NCBI RefSeq assembly: GCF_030817535.1
Contig: NZ_JAUSZL010000002.1
Location: 5,518,001 to 5,582,000 of the forward strand
Length of the DNA: 64,000 bases
Source: Streptomyces sp. V3I8
GTDB lineage: Bacteria; Actinomycetota; Actinomycetes; Streptomycetales; Streptomycetaceae
Direction of reading: 5' to 3'
Part shown: one piece after another, positions 53,634 through 61,929 of the stretch
Numbering within the stretch: the first letter of the stretch is position 1
How the letters are laid out: every line of letters starts with the position of its first letter
Program-made: the position numbers and the translations under genes
The notes under the pieces: model-generated
What the model was told of the DNA's origin: nothing
Seen by the model: the letters and a program-made list of their open reading frames with translations, nothing else
The model's database searches: none

Positions 53634-53681
53634 AAGGCGCCCCGCTGCCGGTCCCCCCACGGGCCGGAGTCGGGGCGCCTT
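53634..53681. terminator. Terminator hairpin (10-bp stem) after citA
   Basis: AAGGCGCCCC (53634-53643) pairs with GGGGCGCCTT (53672-53681). The loop contains an inner hairpin CCGG-TCCCCCCACGGG-CCGG (53648-53667). On the minus strand the stem is followed by a T-rich run (CTTCTTAATTTCTTCTT), so it may be a better terminator for a minus-strand RNA than for citA. Confidence 0.6.
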
Positions 53682-53833
53682 CCCATGTCCCGGTGCGGAT
53701 TCCCCCCACGGGATCCGGCCGGGCGTCGAAGGCAGCGCCTGAATCGCTGCGGTGCGGTCTGCCGGGACCCGTACGTACGGGAGGGCCGCTCAAAGCTCCC
53801 CGCCGTACGTGTCCCGGCAACGCAATTCCGAGA

Positions 53834-53890
53834 ACATCCCCCAAGACGTCCCCAGATGTCAGATTCGCCCCCCAAGACGTCTCTGACATC
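53834..53890. ncRNA. Candidate structured RNA with two C-run motifs (6C-like)
   Basis: CCCCCAAGACGTC occurs at 53838-53850 and, with a sixth C before it, at 53869-53881. GATGTCAGA (53855-53863) pairs perfectly with TCTGACATC (53882-53890), placing the second C-run in an 18-nt loop. ACATC (53834-53838) can instead pair with GATGT (53855-53859), placing the first C-run in a loop; the two stems compete. The actinobacterial 6C RNA is defined by two stem-loops that carry runs of six C. Assignment to that family is a hypothesis; strand and ends are unknown. Confidence 0.4.
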
Positions 53891-54096
53891 GCCAATCTAG
53901 ACTCACGAACCCCTTAGATGGTTACGTTGACATCAGTGTGACCTGCGTCTCTCGCTCATGTCCTGAAGATGCGCAAGAGACCCGATATGACTATCGGGGC
54001 CTCAGCGTAAGGATGATGCGCGAGCCTTGTGAAGAGCTTATGTGAAGACGTGTGCCGGACTCTAGGGGACTCCTGCCTCTTCATCATGAAAATGCG

Positions 54097-56397
54097 TCAT
54101 GAAAATGCCCTGAGCCGAAGGCTGTTCGTCACCACGAACACGGAGGAGAACGCCATGGCGGCGCCCGCGATCATCGGGTTCAGCAGTCCCGCCGCGGCGA
54201 GCGGCAGGGCAGCCACGTTGTAGCCGAAGGCCCACACGAGGTTCCCCTTGATCGTGGAGAGGGTCCTGCGGGACAGCCGGATCGCGTCCGCGGCAGCCCG
54301 CAGGTCCCCGCGGACGAGCGTCAGATCGCTCGCCTCGATCGCCGCGTCCGTCCCCGTGCCCATCGCCAGGCCCAGATCGGCGGTGGCGAGCGCGGCCGCG
54401 TCGTTGACGCCGTCGCCCACCATCGCCACGGTCCGCCCCCCGGCGCGGAGCCGCTCGATCACGGCGACCTTCTCCTCGGGCAGCACCTCGGCGATCACGT
54501 CGGCCGTGCCGATGCCGACACTGCGGGCCACGGACTCGGCGACGCTGCGGTTGTCCCCGGTCAGCAGCATCGGGGTGAGCCCCAGGGCGCGCAGCGCGCG
54601 GACCGCCTCCGCGCTGGTCTCCTTGACCGCGTCGGCGACGGTCACGACGCCGTGCGCCGCGCCGTCCCAGGCGACGGCCACGGCGGTACGCCCCTCCCGC
54701 TCGGCCCGCTCCGTGCGCGCGGCCAGTTCGCCGGGCAGCGTGATCCCGGCGTCCGCCAGGAGGCGCGCCCGGCCCACGAGCACCGCGTGGCCTTCGACCG
54801 TGCCGCGGACACCGAGCCCGGGCAGGTTCTCGAAGCCCTGTACGGCCGGCAGGGCCCCGATCCGCTCCTCGGCGCCCGCGGCGACGGCCCGGGCCACCGG
54901 ATGCTCCGAGGCGTGCTCCAGGGCCCCCGCGAGCCGCAGCATCCGGTCCTCCCCGGTGCCGTCGGCCGCGTACACCTCCTGGAGGGTCATGCGGCCGGTC
55001 GTGACCGTGCCGGTCTTGTCCAGGACGACCGTGTCGACGCGGCGCGTGGACTCCAGGACTTCGGGGCCCTTGATGAGGATGCCGAGCTGGGCGCCGCGGC
55101 CGGTGCCGACCATGAGGGCGGTCGGGGTGGCGAGGCCCAGGGCGCACGGACAGGCGATGATCAGCACGGCGACGGCCGCGGTGAAGGCGGCGGCCGTGTC
55201 GCCGGTGACGCCGAGCCAGCCCCCGAAGGTGCCGGCCGCGATCAGCAGCACGACGGGTACGAAGATCCCGGAGATCCGGTCGGCGAGGCGCTGCACCCGC
55301 GCCTTGCCGTTCTGGGCGTCCTCCACCAGCCGCGCCATCCGGGCGAGTTGCGTGTCGGCGCCGACCCGGGTCGCCTCGACGAGCAGCCGCCCGCCGGCGT
55401 TCACGGTCGCCCCGGTGACGGCCGAACCCACCGTCACGTCCACCGGCACCGACTCGCCCGTCAGCATGGACGCGTCGACCGCCGAAACCCCCTCGACGAC
55501 GGTCCCGTCGGTCGCGACCTTCTCACCGGGCCGTACGACGAAGCGGTCGCCCACGGCCAGCGCGGCCACCGGCACGCGGACCTCACGGCCGTCCCGTACG
55601 ACGGTGACGTCCTTCGCGCCCAGTTCCATCAGGGAGCGCAGGGCCGCGCCCGCCCGCCGCTTGGAGCGGGCCTCCAGGTAGCGGCCCAGGAGGATGAGGG
55701 CCACCACCCCGGCGGCCACTTCGAGGTAGATCGACGAGGAGCCCTGCGCGCGCGAGACGGTCAGGGAGAAACCCTCGTCCCGCATGCCCTCCATGCCCGC
55801 GTCACCGCCGAACAGCGCCCACAGGGACCAGCCGAACGCGGCCAGCGTGCCCGTGGAGACGAGCGTGTCCATGGTGGCGGCGCCGTGCCGGGCGTTCGTG
55901 AACGCGGCCCGGTGGAAGGGCAGTCCGCCCCAGACGACGACCGGCGCGGCGAGGGTGAGCGCCAGCCACTGCCAGTTGTCGAACTGCAGCGCCGGAACCA
56001 TCGACAGCAGCACGACGGGTGCGGCGAGGAGGACGCAGACGAGGAGGCGTTCGCGCAGCGCGGCCAGTTCGGGGTCGGGCCGCGCGGTCGCCGGGTCCTC
56101 GCCGGCGCCGGAGGCCGTCGACGGCTGCGGCGGCGGGGGCTCCGCCGCGGTGTACCCCGTCCTCACCACGGTGGCGATCAGGTCGTCGACCCGCACCCCG
56201 TCCGCGTACGCCACCTTCGCCTTCTGCGTCGCGTAGTTCACCGTGGCGGTGACACCGTCCATGCGGTTGAGCTTCTTCTCGACCCGGGCCGCGCAGGAGG
56301 CGCAGGTCATCCCGCCGACGGCCAGCTCGACCTGCGAGACCGCGCCGGCCCCCTCGGCCCCGGTGGTTGCTGCGGTTGCTGCGGTGATGCTCTTCAT
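54097..56397 (-). CDS. copA: Copper-exporting P1B-type ATPase
   Basis: The 766-residue protein starts at ATG 56397. One N-terminal HMA domain (about residues 20-85) binds metal through [16 protein letters not shown] (C32, C35). Eight membrane segments follow. The transmembrane metal site is [19 protein letters not shown] (C416, C418), the phosphorylated aspartate is in [13 protein letters not shown] (D460), the HP motif is [10 protein letters not shown], and the hinge is [23 protein letters not shown] plus the C-terminal membrane motifs ([36 protein letters not shown]) indicate Cu(I) export. It lies 83 bp downstream of the copper chaperone gene, so they form one CsoR-controlled unit. Confidence 0.95.
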   Translation of the reverse strand: MKSITAATAATTGAEGAGAVSQVELAVGGMTCASCAARVEKKLNRMDGVTATVNYATQKAKVAYADGVRVDDLIATVVRTGYTAAEPPPPQPSTASGAGEDPATARPDPELAALRERLLVCVLLAAPVVLLSMVPALQFDNWQWLALTLAAPVVVWGGLPFHRAAFTNARHGAATMDTLVSTGTLAAFGWSLWALFGGDAGMEGMRDEGFSLTVSRAQGSSSIYLEVAAGVVALILLGRYLEARSKRRAGAALRSLMELGAKDVTVVRDGREVRVPVAALAVGDRFVVRPGEKVATDGTVVEGVSAVDASMLTGESVPVDVTVGSAVTGATVNAGGRLLVEATRVGADTQLARMARLVEDAQNGKARVQRLADRISGIFVPVVLLIAAGTFGGWLGVTGDTAAAFTAAVAVLIIACPCALGLATPTALMVGTGRGAQLGILIKGPEVLESTRRVDTVVLDKTGTVTTGRMTLQEVYAADGTGEDRMLRLAGALEHASEHPVARAVAAGAEERIGALPAVQGFENLPGLGVRGTVEGHAVLVGRARLLADAGITLPGELAARTERAEREGRTAVAVAWDGAAHGVVTVADAVKETSAEAVRALRALGLTPMLLTGDNRSVAESVARSVGIGTADVIAEVLPEEKVAVIERLRAGGRTVAMVGDGVNDAAALATADLGLAMGTGTDAAIEASDLTLVRGDLRAAADAIRLSRRTLSTIKGNLVWAFGYNVAALPLAAAGLLNPMIAGAAMAFSSVFVVTNSLRLRAFS

Positions 56398-56480
56398 GTC
56401 CGTGCTCCAGAGAACGAACAGGGCCGTACGGAACCAGTATCAGCTGGTCGGTACGGCCCCGTGCGGTGGAAAGACGTGGG

Positions 56481-56720
56481 TCAGGCCTGACCGGCGAGCT
56501 CGAAGCCCGCCTCGTCGACGGCGGCGCGCACGGTCTCGACGTCGAGCGGGGCGGTGGAGACCACGGTCACCTCGCCGGTGGAGGCGACGGCCTTCACGGA
56601 GGTGACACCGGCGATCTCCGAGATCTCGCCGGAGACCGAGCCTTCACAGTGTCCGCAGCTCATCCCGCTCACCTGGTAGACGGTGGTGACGGAGCCGGGG
56701 GTGTCGGTGTGGGCGGTCAT
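56481..56720 (-). CDS. copZ: Copper chaperone CopZ (HMA domain)
   Basis: The 79-residue protein starts at ATG 56720, with GAGGAG 7 nt upstream. It is a single heavy-metal-associated domain with the Cu(I) site YQVSGMSCGHCEGSVSGEIS and the typical KAVASTGEVTVVS strand. It delivers copper to the neighbouring CopA. It is the first gene after the CsoR-type operator at 56801-56817, so expression should rise with copper. Confidence 0.94.
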   Translation of the reverse strand: MTAHTDTPGSVTTVYQVSGMSCGHCEGSVSGEISEIAGVTSVKAVASTGEVTVVSTAPLDVETVRAAVDEAGFELAGQA

Positions 56721-56800
56721 GTCGTTGCTCCTCGTCGAGACGTGTGGGGCGTGCGTGGCGCGGGACACGGGTGACCCATGCGCCTTCACCCTGTGCAGGG

Positions 56801-56817
56801 TATACCCCTAGGGGGTA
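56801..56817. promoter_or_regulatory. CsoR-type copper operator
   Basis: TATACCCCTAGGGGGTA is the GC-rich pseudo-palindrome typical of CsoR boxes (arms TACCCC and GGGGTA). On the minus strand TTGGAA and TATACC flank it as poor -35/-10 boxes for copZA. It lies 80 bp from copZ and only 38 bp from the divergent alcohol dehydrogenase start, so it may control both. No csoR gene is in the window. Confidence 0.8.
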
Positions 56818-56855
56818 CTTTCCAAAGAGTTGACGGCGGTGGAGGGGTGAAGGAC

Positions 56856-57890
56856 ATGCGGGCAGTGGTGTTCGAGCGGTTCGGAGAGCGGGCCGGGGTG
56901 CGGGAGGTGCCGGATCCGGCACCCGCGCCGCACGGGGTGGTGGTGCGGGTGGGGGCCACCGGCCTGTGCCGCAGCGACTGGCACGGCTGGCAGGGGCACG
57001 ACCCGGACATCGTGCTGCCGCACGTGCCGGGCCACGAACTCGCCGGAACCGTCGAGGCGGTGGGCGCCCTGGTCACCGGCTGGCGCCCCGGCGACCGCGT
57101 CACCGTGCCCTTCGTCTGCGCCTGCGGAACCTGCGCCTCCTGCGCGGCGGGCGACCAGCAGGTGTGCGAGCGGCAGACCCAGCCCGGCTTCACGCACTGG
57201 GGCTCCTTCGCCGAGTACGTCGCCCTGGACCACGCCGACGTCAACCTCGTCGCCGTCCCGGACGAGCTGTCCTTCGGTACGGCCGCGGCGCTCGGCTGCC
57301 GGTTCGCCACGGCGTTCCGCGCGGTCGTCGCCCGGGGAGGGGTGGCGCCGGGGGAGTGGGTGGCCGTGCACGGCTGCGGCGGGGTCGGGCTGTCCGCGGT
57401 GATGATCGCCGCGGCCGCCGGGGCGCGGGTCGTCGCCGTCGACCTCTCGCCCCGGGCCCTCGACCTGGCGCGGCGGTTCGGCGCCGCGCACCGCGTGGAC
57501 GCGTCCCGGGTCGAGGACACGGCGGCGGCGGTCCGCGAGCTGACCGGCGGCGGCGCCCACCTCTCGCTGGACGCCCTCGGCTCGCCCGGCACCTGCGCGG
57601 CCTCGGTCGGCAGCCTGCGCCGCCGCGGCCGGCACGTCCAGGTGGGCCTGCTGCCCCAGGACCCGGCGGTACCGATGTCCCGGGTCGTCGCCCTGGAACT
57701 CGAACTCCTCGGCAGCCACGGGATGGCCGCGCACGCCTACCCGCCGATGCTGGAGTCCGTACGGGCCGGACTGCTGCGCCCCGACCTCCTGGTGACGTCC
57801 ACGATCCCGCTGGCGGCGGCCCCGGCCGCGCTGGCGGCGACGGGCACGGCGCCGGGAGCGGGCGTCACGGTCGTCGAACCCTGGGCGTGA
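56856..57890 (+). CDS. Zinc-dependent alcohol dehydrogenase (MDR family)
   Basis: The 344-residue protein starts at ATG 56856, 8 nt after GGAGGGG; a GTG three codons earlier overlaps that site. Catalytic zinc ligands are in [13 protein letters not shown] and [16 protein letters not shown]. The structural zinc lobe is [17 protein letters not shown]. The Rossmann loop is [20 protein letters not shown] with acidic VAVDLS, favouring NAD. It oxidises an unknown alcohol. It shares its 135-bp promoter region, including the CsoR box, with copZA. Confidence 0.93.
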   Translation: MRAVVFERFGERAGVREVPDPAPAPHGVVVRVGATGLCRSDWHGWQGHDPDIVLPHVPGHELAGTVEAVGALVTGWRPGDRVTVPFVCACGTCASCAAGDQQVCERQTQPGFTHWGSFAEYVALDHADVNLVAVPDELSFGTAAALGCRFATAFRAVVARGGVAPGEWVAVHGCGGVGLSAVMIAAAAGARVVAVDLSPRALDLARRFGAAHRVDASRVEDTAAAVRELTGGGAHLSLDALGSPGTCAASVGSLRRRGRHVQVGLLPQDPAVPMSRVVALELELLGSHGMAAHAYPPMLESVRAGLLRPDLLVTSTIPLAAAPAALAATGTAPGAGVTVVEPWA

Positions 57891-57918
57891 GGGTCGCGGA
57901 ACCCGCCCGGACATGACG

Positions 57919-57949
57919 GTGGGTCCCGCACGCGAGGTGCGGGACCCAC
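57919..57949. terminator. Bidirectional terminator hairpin
   Basis: GTGGGTCCCGCAC (57919-57931) pairs perfectly with GTGCGGGACCCAC (57937-57949) around GCGAG, between the convergent alcohol dehydrogenase and HTH genes. The lead-in gcccggacatgacggtggg is the same as at the 7.4-kb terminator. Confidence 0.75.
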
Positions 57950-58002
57950 TTCCGGTACGGGGTCACGGGGCCCGCTCCGGGCCGGTCGTGACCGCGGCGC
58001 GG

Positions 58003-58203
58003 TCAGCGGCCCCCGCGCCCCCTGTTGCCGGGCCGGGAGGCGACCCAGGTGCGGACGGTGTCGGCGTACCAGTAGGGCTTGCCGCCCTCCACGTGGTCGG
58101 GCGGGGGCAGCAGTCCGTGCTTGCGGTAGGACCGCACCGTGTCCGGCTGCACCTTGATGTGCGCCGCGATCTCCTTGTAGGACCAGAGCTTCCGGTCGGT
58201 CAT
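58003..58203 (-). CDS. Small MerR/AlpA-like helix-turn-helix DNA-binding protein
   Basis: The 66-residue protein starts at ATG 58203, with GGGAGGTG 8 nt upstream. The helix-turn-helix is KLWSYKEIAAHIKVQPDTVR followed by SYRKHGLLPPPDHVEGGKPY and WYADTVRTWVASRPGN, that is, a winged MerR-like N-terminal domain with no effector domain. The Arg/Gly tail (GNRGRGGR) is basic. It most likely binds the GTGAC repeats in its own upstream region. Targets beyond that are unknown. It was easy to miss because it is so short. Confidence 0.8.
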   Translation of the reverse strand: MTDRKLWSYKEIAAHIKVQPDTVRSYRKHGLLPPPDHVEGGKPYWYADTVRTWVASRPGNRGRGGR

Positions 58204-58511
58204 CAGTAGCACCTCCCCGCGCGCGCCGCGGCGCGGCCGGGGGTGGCCGTCGGGGGAGCCGGGCGCTGCGCTGGTGATCACAAGCCTGTGCTCGGTGAAC
58301 GACGCACCGTGACGACCCGGTAGCCCCTGTCTCCCGGGTGTGACGCAGAACCCGCGTACACGAGACAGATGTGACGGAACGAGGTCACTTGTGACACGAG
58401 TGACGCATCGGGCCCCACGGAGAGCCCCGTGAGGGGCACCGGGAACGGCGCGACCGGCCCCCGCCGGCCGTCGGCGAACGAACGCGCCCCCGGTTCGGCC
58501 CGGTGGAACGC
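58204..58511. other. 308-bp gap with TGTGAC repeat array
   Basis: It lies between the small HTH gene and the iolE-like gene, both on the minus strand. TGTGAC occurs at 58339, 58370 and 58390, and AGTGAC at 58399. GTCACTTGTGAC (58384-58395) is a perfect 12-bp palindrome apart from its TT centre. No gene is seen. Confidence 0.55.
58384..58395. promoter_or_regulatory. Operator-like palindrome GTCACTTGTGAC
   Basis: GTCAC and GTGAC arms flank TT. With the other TGTGAC copies it forms a cluster about 135-200 bp upstream of the HTH gene start, suited to autoregulation by that protein. Confidence 0.5.
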
Positions 58512-59453
58512 CTACGCCCCGCAGGAGCGGAGGAACGCCCGGGTCCGCCGTGCGATCGGGAACGGCTTGTCCGGCGGGCACGGGTACATGTCCTGCTCGA
58601 CGATCGCGAACAGCTCGACGTCCAGCTTCTGCGCGGCGGCGAGCACGGGCTCGAGGGCCGGCACCCCCGCGGGCGGCTCGCACATCACGCCCCGCCCCAC
58701 CGCGGGCCCGAAGGGCACCCCGTTCGCCCGCACGTCGGCGAGGATCTCCGGGTCCACCTGCTTGAGGTGCAGGTATCCGATCCGCTCCCCGTACGTCTCG
58801 ATGAGCTTGACGCTGTCCCCGCCGCAGTAGGCGTAGTGCCCGGTGTCCAGGCACAGCGACACGAGGGAGGAGTCCGTGCCGTCGAGGAACCGCGTCACGT
58901 TCTCCTCGCTGTCGATGTGCGTGTCCGCGTGCGGGTGGACGACGATCTTCAGCCCGTACCGCTCGCGCACCTCGCGCCCGAGCCGCTCGGTCTGACCCGT
59001 CAGGTGGCGCCACTGCTCGGCGGTGAGGGTGTCCGGCTCCAGCACCTCGCCCGTCTTGTCGTCGCGCCAGAACGAGGGGATGACGACGAGGTGTTCGGCG
59101 CCCATGGCCTGGGTGAGCGCGGCGATGTCCGAGACGTGCTCCCAGGTCTTGTCCCACACGTCCGGCCCGTGGTGCAGCCCGGTGAAGACCGTGCCGGCCG
59201 AGACCTGGAGGTTCCGGCGCGCGGTCTCGTCCGCGAGGACGGCCGGCTCGCTCGGCAGGTAGCCGTACGGGCCCAGTTCGATCCACTCGTAGCCGGACTC
59301 GGCGACCTCGTCGAGGAAGCGTTCCCAGGGGACCTGCCGGGGATCGTCGGGGAACCACACACCCCAGGAGTCGGGCGCCGAACCGATCCGGATGCGCGAC
59401 AGTGAGGATGCGGGCGATGACTGGGGCGATGACTGCGGTGGCAACGACGTCAT
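58512..59453 (-). CDS. iolE: IolE-like inosose dehydratase / TIM-barrel isomerase
   Basis: The 313-residue protein starts at ATG 59453 (a Ser/Pro-rich 19-residue head with the repeat PQSSPQSSP). The barrel begins SRIRIGSAPDSWGVWFPDDP and shows GYEWIELGPYGYLPSEP, GLKIVVHPHADTHIDSEEN (metal site), LCLDTGHYAYCGGD, IGYLHLKQVDPEILADVRAN and LFAIVEQDMYPCPPDKPFPI. This resembles inosose dehydratase (IolE) and related IolH enzymes. Dehydration of scyllo-inosose gives the diketone that IolD cleaves, and iolD is the divergent neighbour. An exact role as IolE rather than IolH/IolI is not proven. Confidence 0.8.
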   Translation of the reverse strand: MTSLPPQSSPQSSPASSLSRIRIGSAPDSWGVWFPDDPRQVPWERFLDEVAESGYEWIELGPYGYLPSEPAVLADETARRNLQVSAGTVFTGLHHGPDVWDKTWEHVSDIAALTQAMGAEHLVVIPSFWRDDKTGEVLEPDTLTAEQWRHLTGQTERLGREVRERYGLKIVVHPHADTHIDSEENVTRFLDGTDSSLVSLCLDTGHYAYCGGDSVKLIETYGERIGYLHLKQVDPEILADVRANGVPFGPAVGRGVMCEPPAGVPALEPVLAAAQKLDVELFAIVEQDMYPCPPDKPFPIARRTRAFLRSCGA

Positions 59454-59491
59454 GGGCGTCAGCTTCGGGGCGGCCGGGGAGAGGTGTCAAG

Positions 59492-59516
59492 GGTTGGTCC
59501 GAATGTCCGGACAACC
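59492..59516. promoter_or_regulatory. Inverted-repeat operator in the iolE/iolD divergent region
   Basis: The perfect core TGTCCGGACA (59504-59513) sits inside a larger interrupted repeat running GGTTG (59492-59496) to CAACC (59512-59516). It is 39-63 bp upstream of the iolE-like start and directly before a plus-strand promoter. It resembles a GntR-family site. The inositol repressor gene is not in the window. Confidence 0.55.
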
Positions 59517-59518
59517 AA

Positions 59519-59548
59519 TTGACAGGGCTCTGTGAGCGGGACTAGACC
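59519..59548 (+). promoter_or_regulatory. Plus-strand sigma-70-like promoter upstream of iolD
   Basis: TTGACA (59519-59524) and TAGACC (59543-59548) are 18 nt apart. It is next to the inverted-repeat operator but some 470 nt before the iolD start, so it would give a long leader unless an unseen element intervenes. Confidence 0.5.
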
Positions 59549-60019
59549 TAGGGTCGACCGGTACGGAGGGGCTCCCGGCGGCCGACCCCGCCCCCGCCAC
59601 CGCCGGTCCTCCTGTGCCGAGGTCCCGACGCGCCTGCGCGACGGCGGTGGTACGGCGCGTACGGTACGCACAGAGGGGAACAAAGAGGGCAAAGTGCTTG
59701 AACTCCCGGGCAGGGCGAGCGCGTTCGCCGGAGTCACCCGACTCCGCGCGCGCCCCGCGAGGCCCGGGCACAGAACGCCTCCGGCGCGGTACGCCGCTTC
59801 GCCCTGGCAGGAGCGAAGTGCGAGCGACGACTCCCCGCCCGCTACGGCTCCGCGCCGGAGGTCCCCCACCCGGTGCCGGTGTGTCCCGGCGCCGGGTGCG
59901 TACGACGGATCGGTGGGCCGGCCGTAGAGACGCCGGGCCCGTTCGGACGTATGACGTGGCGGAATCGGCTTTCACCCGTGGTTCCACCCGTGACACGCAG
60001 AGAGCACAGAGGGCTACCG
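59549..60019. other. 471-bp region between a promoter and iolD
   Basis: No frame here has convincing codon use or a family resemblance. An AT-rich patch (ggggaacaaagagggcaaag, about 59674-59693) and inverted gtac-rich motifs (about 59648-59665) stand out. It may be the iolD leader or hold an untranslated RNA. Confidence 0.4.
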
Positions 60020-61915
60020 ATGACAGAGCCGAGGCCAACGACGACAAGGCTGACCGTCGCGCAGGCACTGGTGCGGTTCCTGGCCGCCCAGTACACCGAG
60101 CGCGACGGCGTGCGCCGCCGCCTGGTCGATGCCACCTGGGGCATCTTCGGGCACGGCAACGTCGCCGGGCTCGGGCAGGCGCTCCTGGAGTACGCCGACG
60201 ACATGCCGTACCACCAGGGCCGCAACGAACAGGCCATGGTGCACGCGGCCGTCGGCTTCGCGCGCCAGAGCAACCGCCTCTCCGCGCAGGCCGTCACCAC
60301 GTCCATCGGCCCCGGCGCCACCAACCTCGTCACGGGCGCCGCCCTCGCCACCGTCAACCGCCTGCCGGTGCTCCTCCTGCCGGGTGACGTCTTCGCGACC
60401 CGCCCCGCCGACCCGGTCCTCCAGCAGCTCGAAGTCCCGTACCCGGGCGACGTGTCGGTCAACGACTGCCTGCGCCCGGTGTCGAAGTACTTCGACCGGA
60501 TCACCCGCCCCGAGGCCCTGGTCCCGGCCGCGCTCAAGGCGATGCGCGTGCTCGCCGACCCGCTGGACACCGGCGCCGTCACCCTCGCGCTCCCGCAGGA
60601 CGTGCAGGCGGAGGCCTTCGACTGGCCCGACGAGTTCTTCGCCGAGCGCGTCTGGACCGTACGCCGTCCGGTCGCCGACCCCGGCGAACTGGCCGCGGCG
60701 GTACGGCTCCTGCGCGAGGCCCGCCGCCCCCTGGTCGTCGCGGGCGGCGGCGTCCACCACAGCGAGGCCGAGGACGCGCTGCGGGACTTCGCCGACCTCA
60801 CCCGCATCCCGGTCGCCTCCACCCAGGCCGGCAAGGGCTCGCTCACCTGGGACCACCCGGCGGACGTCGGCGGCATCGGGCACACCGGCACGGCGACCGC
60901 CTGCGAACTCGCCCGCACCGCCGACCTGGTGATAGGCGTCGGCACCCGCTACACCGACTTCACCACCGCCTCCGGCACCCTCTTCGCCGCCCCCGGCGTC
61001 CGCTTCCTGAACATCAACATCGCCTCCTCCGACGGCCACAAGCTCGCCGGACGGCCCCTGGTCGCGGACGCCCGCACGGCGCTTCAGGCCCTCACCGCGG
61101 CCCTCGCCCCGCTGGGCCACCGGGTCGGGTCCGCGTACGTCACCGAGTACACCGACGACAAGGAGCGCTGGGAGCACCGCGTCGACGCCGCGTTCGAGGC
61201 GGAGGACCCCTACACGCGCCCCACCCAGCCGCAGGTCCTCGGCGCCCTCGACCAACTGGTCACCGGCGAGGACATCCTGATCAACGCGGCCGGCTCCCTC
61301 CCCGGCGACCTGCACAAACTGTGGCGCGCCCGGTCCCGCGACCAGTACCACGTCGAGTACGGCTACTCCTGCATGGGCTACGAGATCCCGGCCGCGATCG
61401 GCGTGAGCCTCGCGGCCCCGGACCGGCCCGTGTGGGCGCTGGTCGGCGACGGCACGTACCTGATGATGCCCACCGAGATCGTCACCGCCGTCCAGGAGGG
61501 CATCGCGATCAAGGTCGTCATCCTGCAGAACCACGGGTACGCCTCCATCGGCGGCCTCTCCGAGGCGGTCGGCGGCGAGCGGTTCGCCACCGCCTACCGC
61601 CACCGGTCCGAGGACGGCAGGTACACGGGGCGCCCGCTCCCGGTCGACCTGGCCGCCAACGCGGCGAGCCTCGGCATGCGGGTGCTGCGCGCCAAGACCG
61701 TGGACGACCTGCGGACGGCCCTCGCGCAGGCGCGGGCCGCCGACACTCCCACATGTGTCTACGTGGAGACCGAAACGGCAGACACAGTGTCGGGCGCGCC
61801 CCCGGCGCAGGCCTGGTGGGATGTTCCCGTGGCCGAGACCGCGACCCGGCCGTCGGCGGTCAGGGCACGCGAGCTGTACGAACGGCTGGCCTCCACCCGT
61901 CGCCGCCATCTGTGA
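60020..61915 (+). CDS. iolD: 3D-(3,5/4)-trihydroxycyclohexane-1,2-dione acylhydrolase
   Basis: The 631-residue ThDP enzyme starts at ATG 60020, 7 nt after AGAGGG. It has the extended N-terminus and the IolD blocks WGIFGHGNVAGLGQALLEYA and PYHQGRNEQAMVHAAVGFAR, where E is the cofactor-activating glutamate. The PP domain is LVGDGTYLMMPTEIVTAVQE followed by VVILQNHGYASIGGLSEAVG. It hydrolyses the inositol ring intermediate to 5-deoxy-glucuronate. It is followed, 14 bp later, by the semialdehyde dehydrogenase of the same pathway. Confidence 0.95.
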   Translation: MTEPRPTTTRLTVAQALVRFLAAQYTERDGVRRRLVDATWGIFGHGNVAGLGQALLEYADDMPYHQGRNEQAMVHAAVGFARQSNRLSAQAVTTSIGPGATNLVTGAALATVNRLPVLLLPGDVFATRPADPVLQQLEVPYPGDVSVNDCLRPVSKYFDRITRPEALVPAALKAMRVLADPLDTGAVTLALPQDVQAEAFDWPDEFFAERVWTVRRPVADPGELAAAVRLLREARRPLVVAGGGVHHSEAEDALRDFADLTRIPVASTQAGKGSLTWDHPADVGGIGHTGTATACELARTADLVIGVGTRYTDFTTASGTLFAAPGVRFLNINIASSDGHKLAGRPLVADARTALQALTAALAPLGHRVGSAYVTEYTDDKERWEHRVDAAFEAEDPYTRPTQPQVLGALDQLVTGEDILINAAGSLPGDLHKLWRARSRDQYHVEYGYSCMGYEIPAAIGVSLAAPDRPVWALVGDGTYLMMPTEIVTAVQEGIAIKVVILQNHGYASIGGLSEAVGGERFATAYRHRSEDGRYTGRPLPVDLAANAASLGMRVLRAKTVDDLRTALAQARAADTPTCVYVETETADTVSGAPPAQAWWDVPVAETATRPSAVRARELYERLASTRRRHL

Positions 61916-61929
61916 AGGAGTTCTCCGGC

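Larger units (their letters stand above)
53503..54096. other. 594-bp gap after citA with several C-run stem-loops; candidate small RNA locus
   Basis: It lies between the converging ends of citA and copA. From left: a dispersed repeat copy (53555-53574), a terminator (53634-53681) and two hairpins whose 12-nt loops are identical (TCCCCCCACGGG). Next come two copies of CCCCCAAGACGTC with alternative stems, then TTGACA (53927-53932) and a 7-bp hairpin CCCGATA-TGAC-TATCGGG (53981-53998). No open frame looks coding. The last 200 bp are clearly AT-richer than the surroundings. Confidence 0.55.

Noticed and set aside
53927..53955. Plus-strand promoter with TTGACA at 53927
   Set aside because: No acceptable -10 box is found 16-19 nt downstream. 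I kept TTGACA only as an observation.
59487..60068. Minus-strand frame of 193 codons in the iolE/iolD gap
   Set aside because: Arg/Ser/Pro-rich low-information sequence without motif or ribosome site, overlapping the iolD start.
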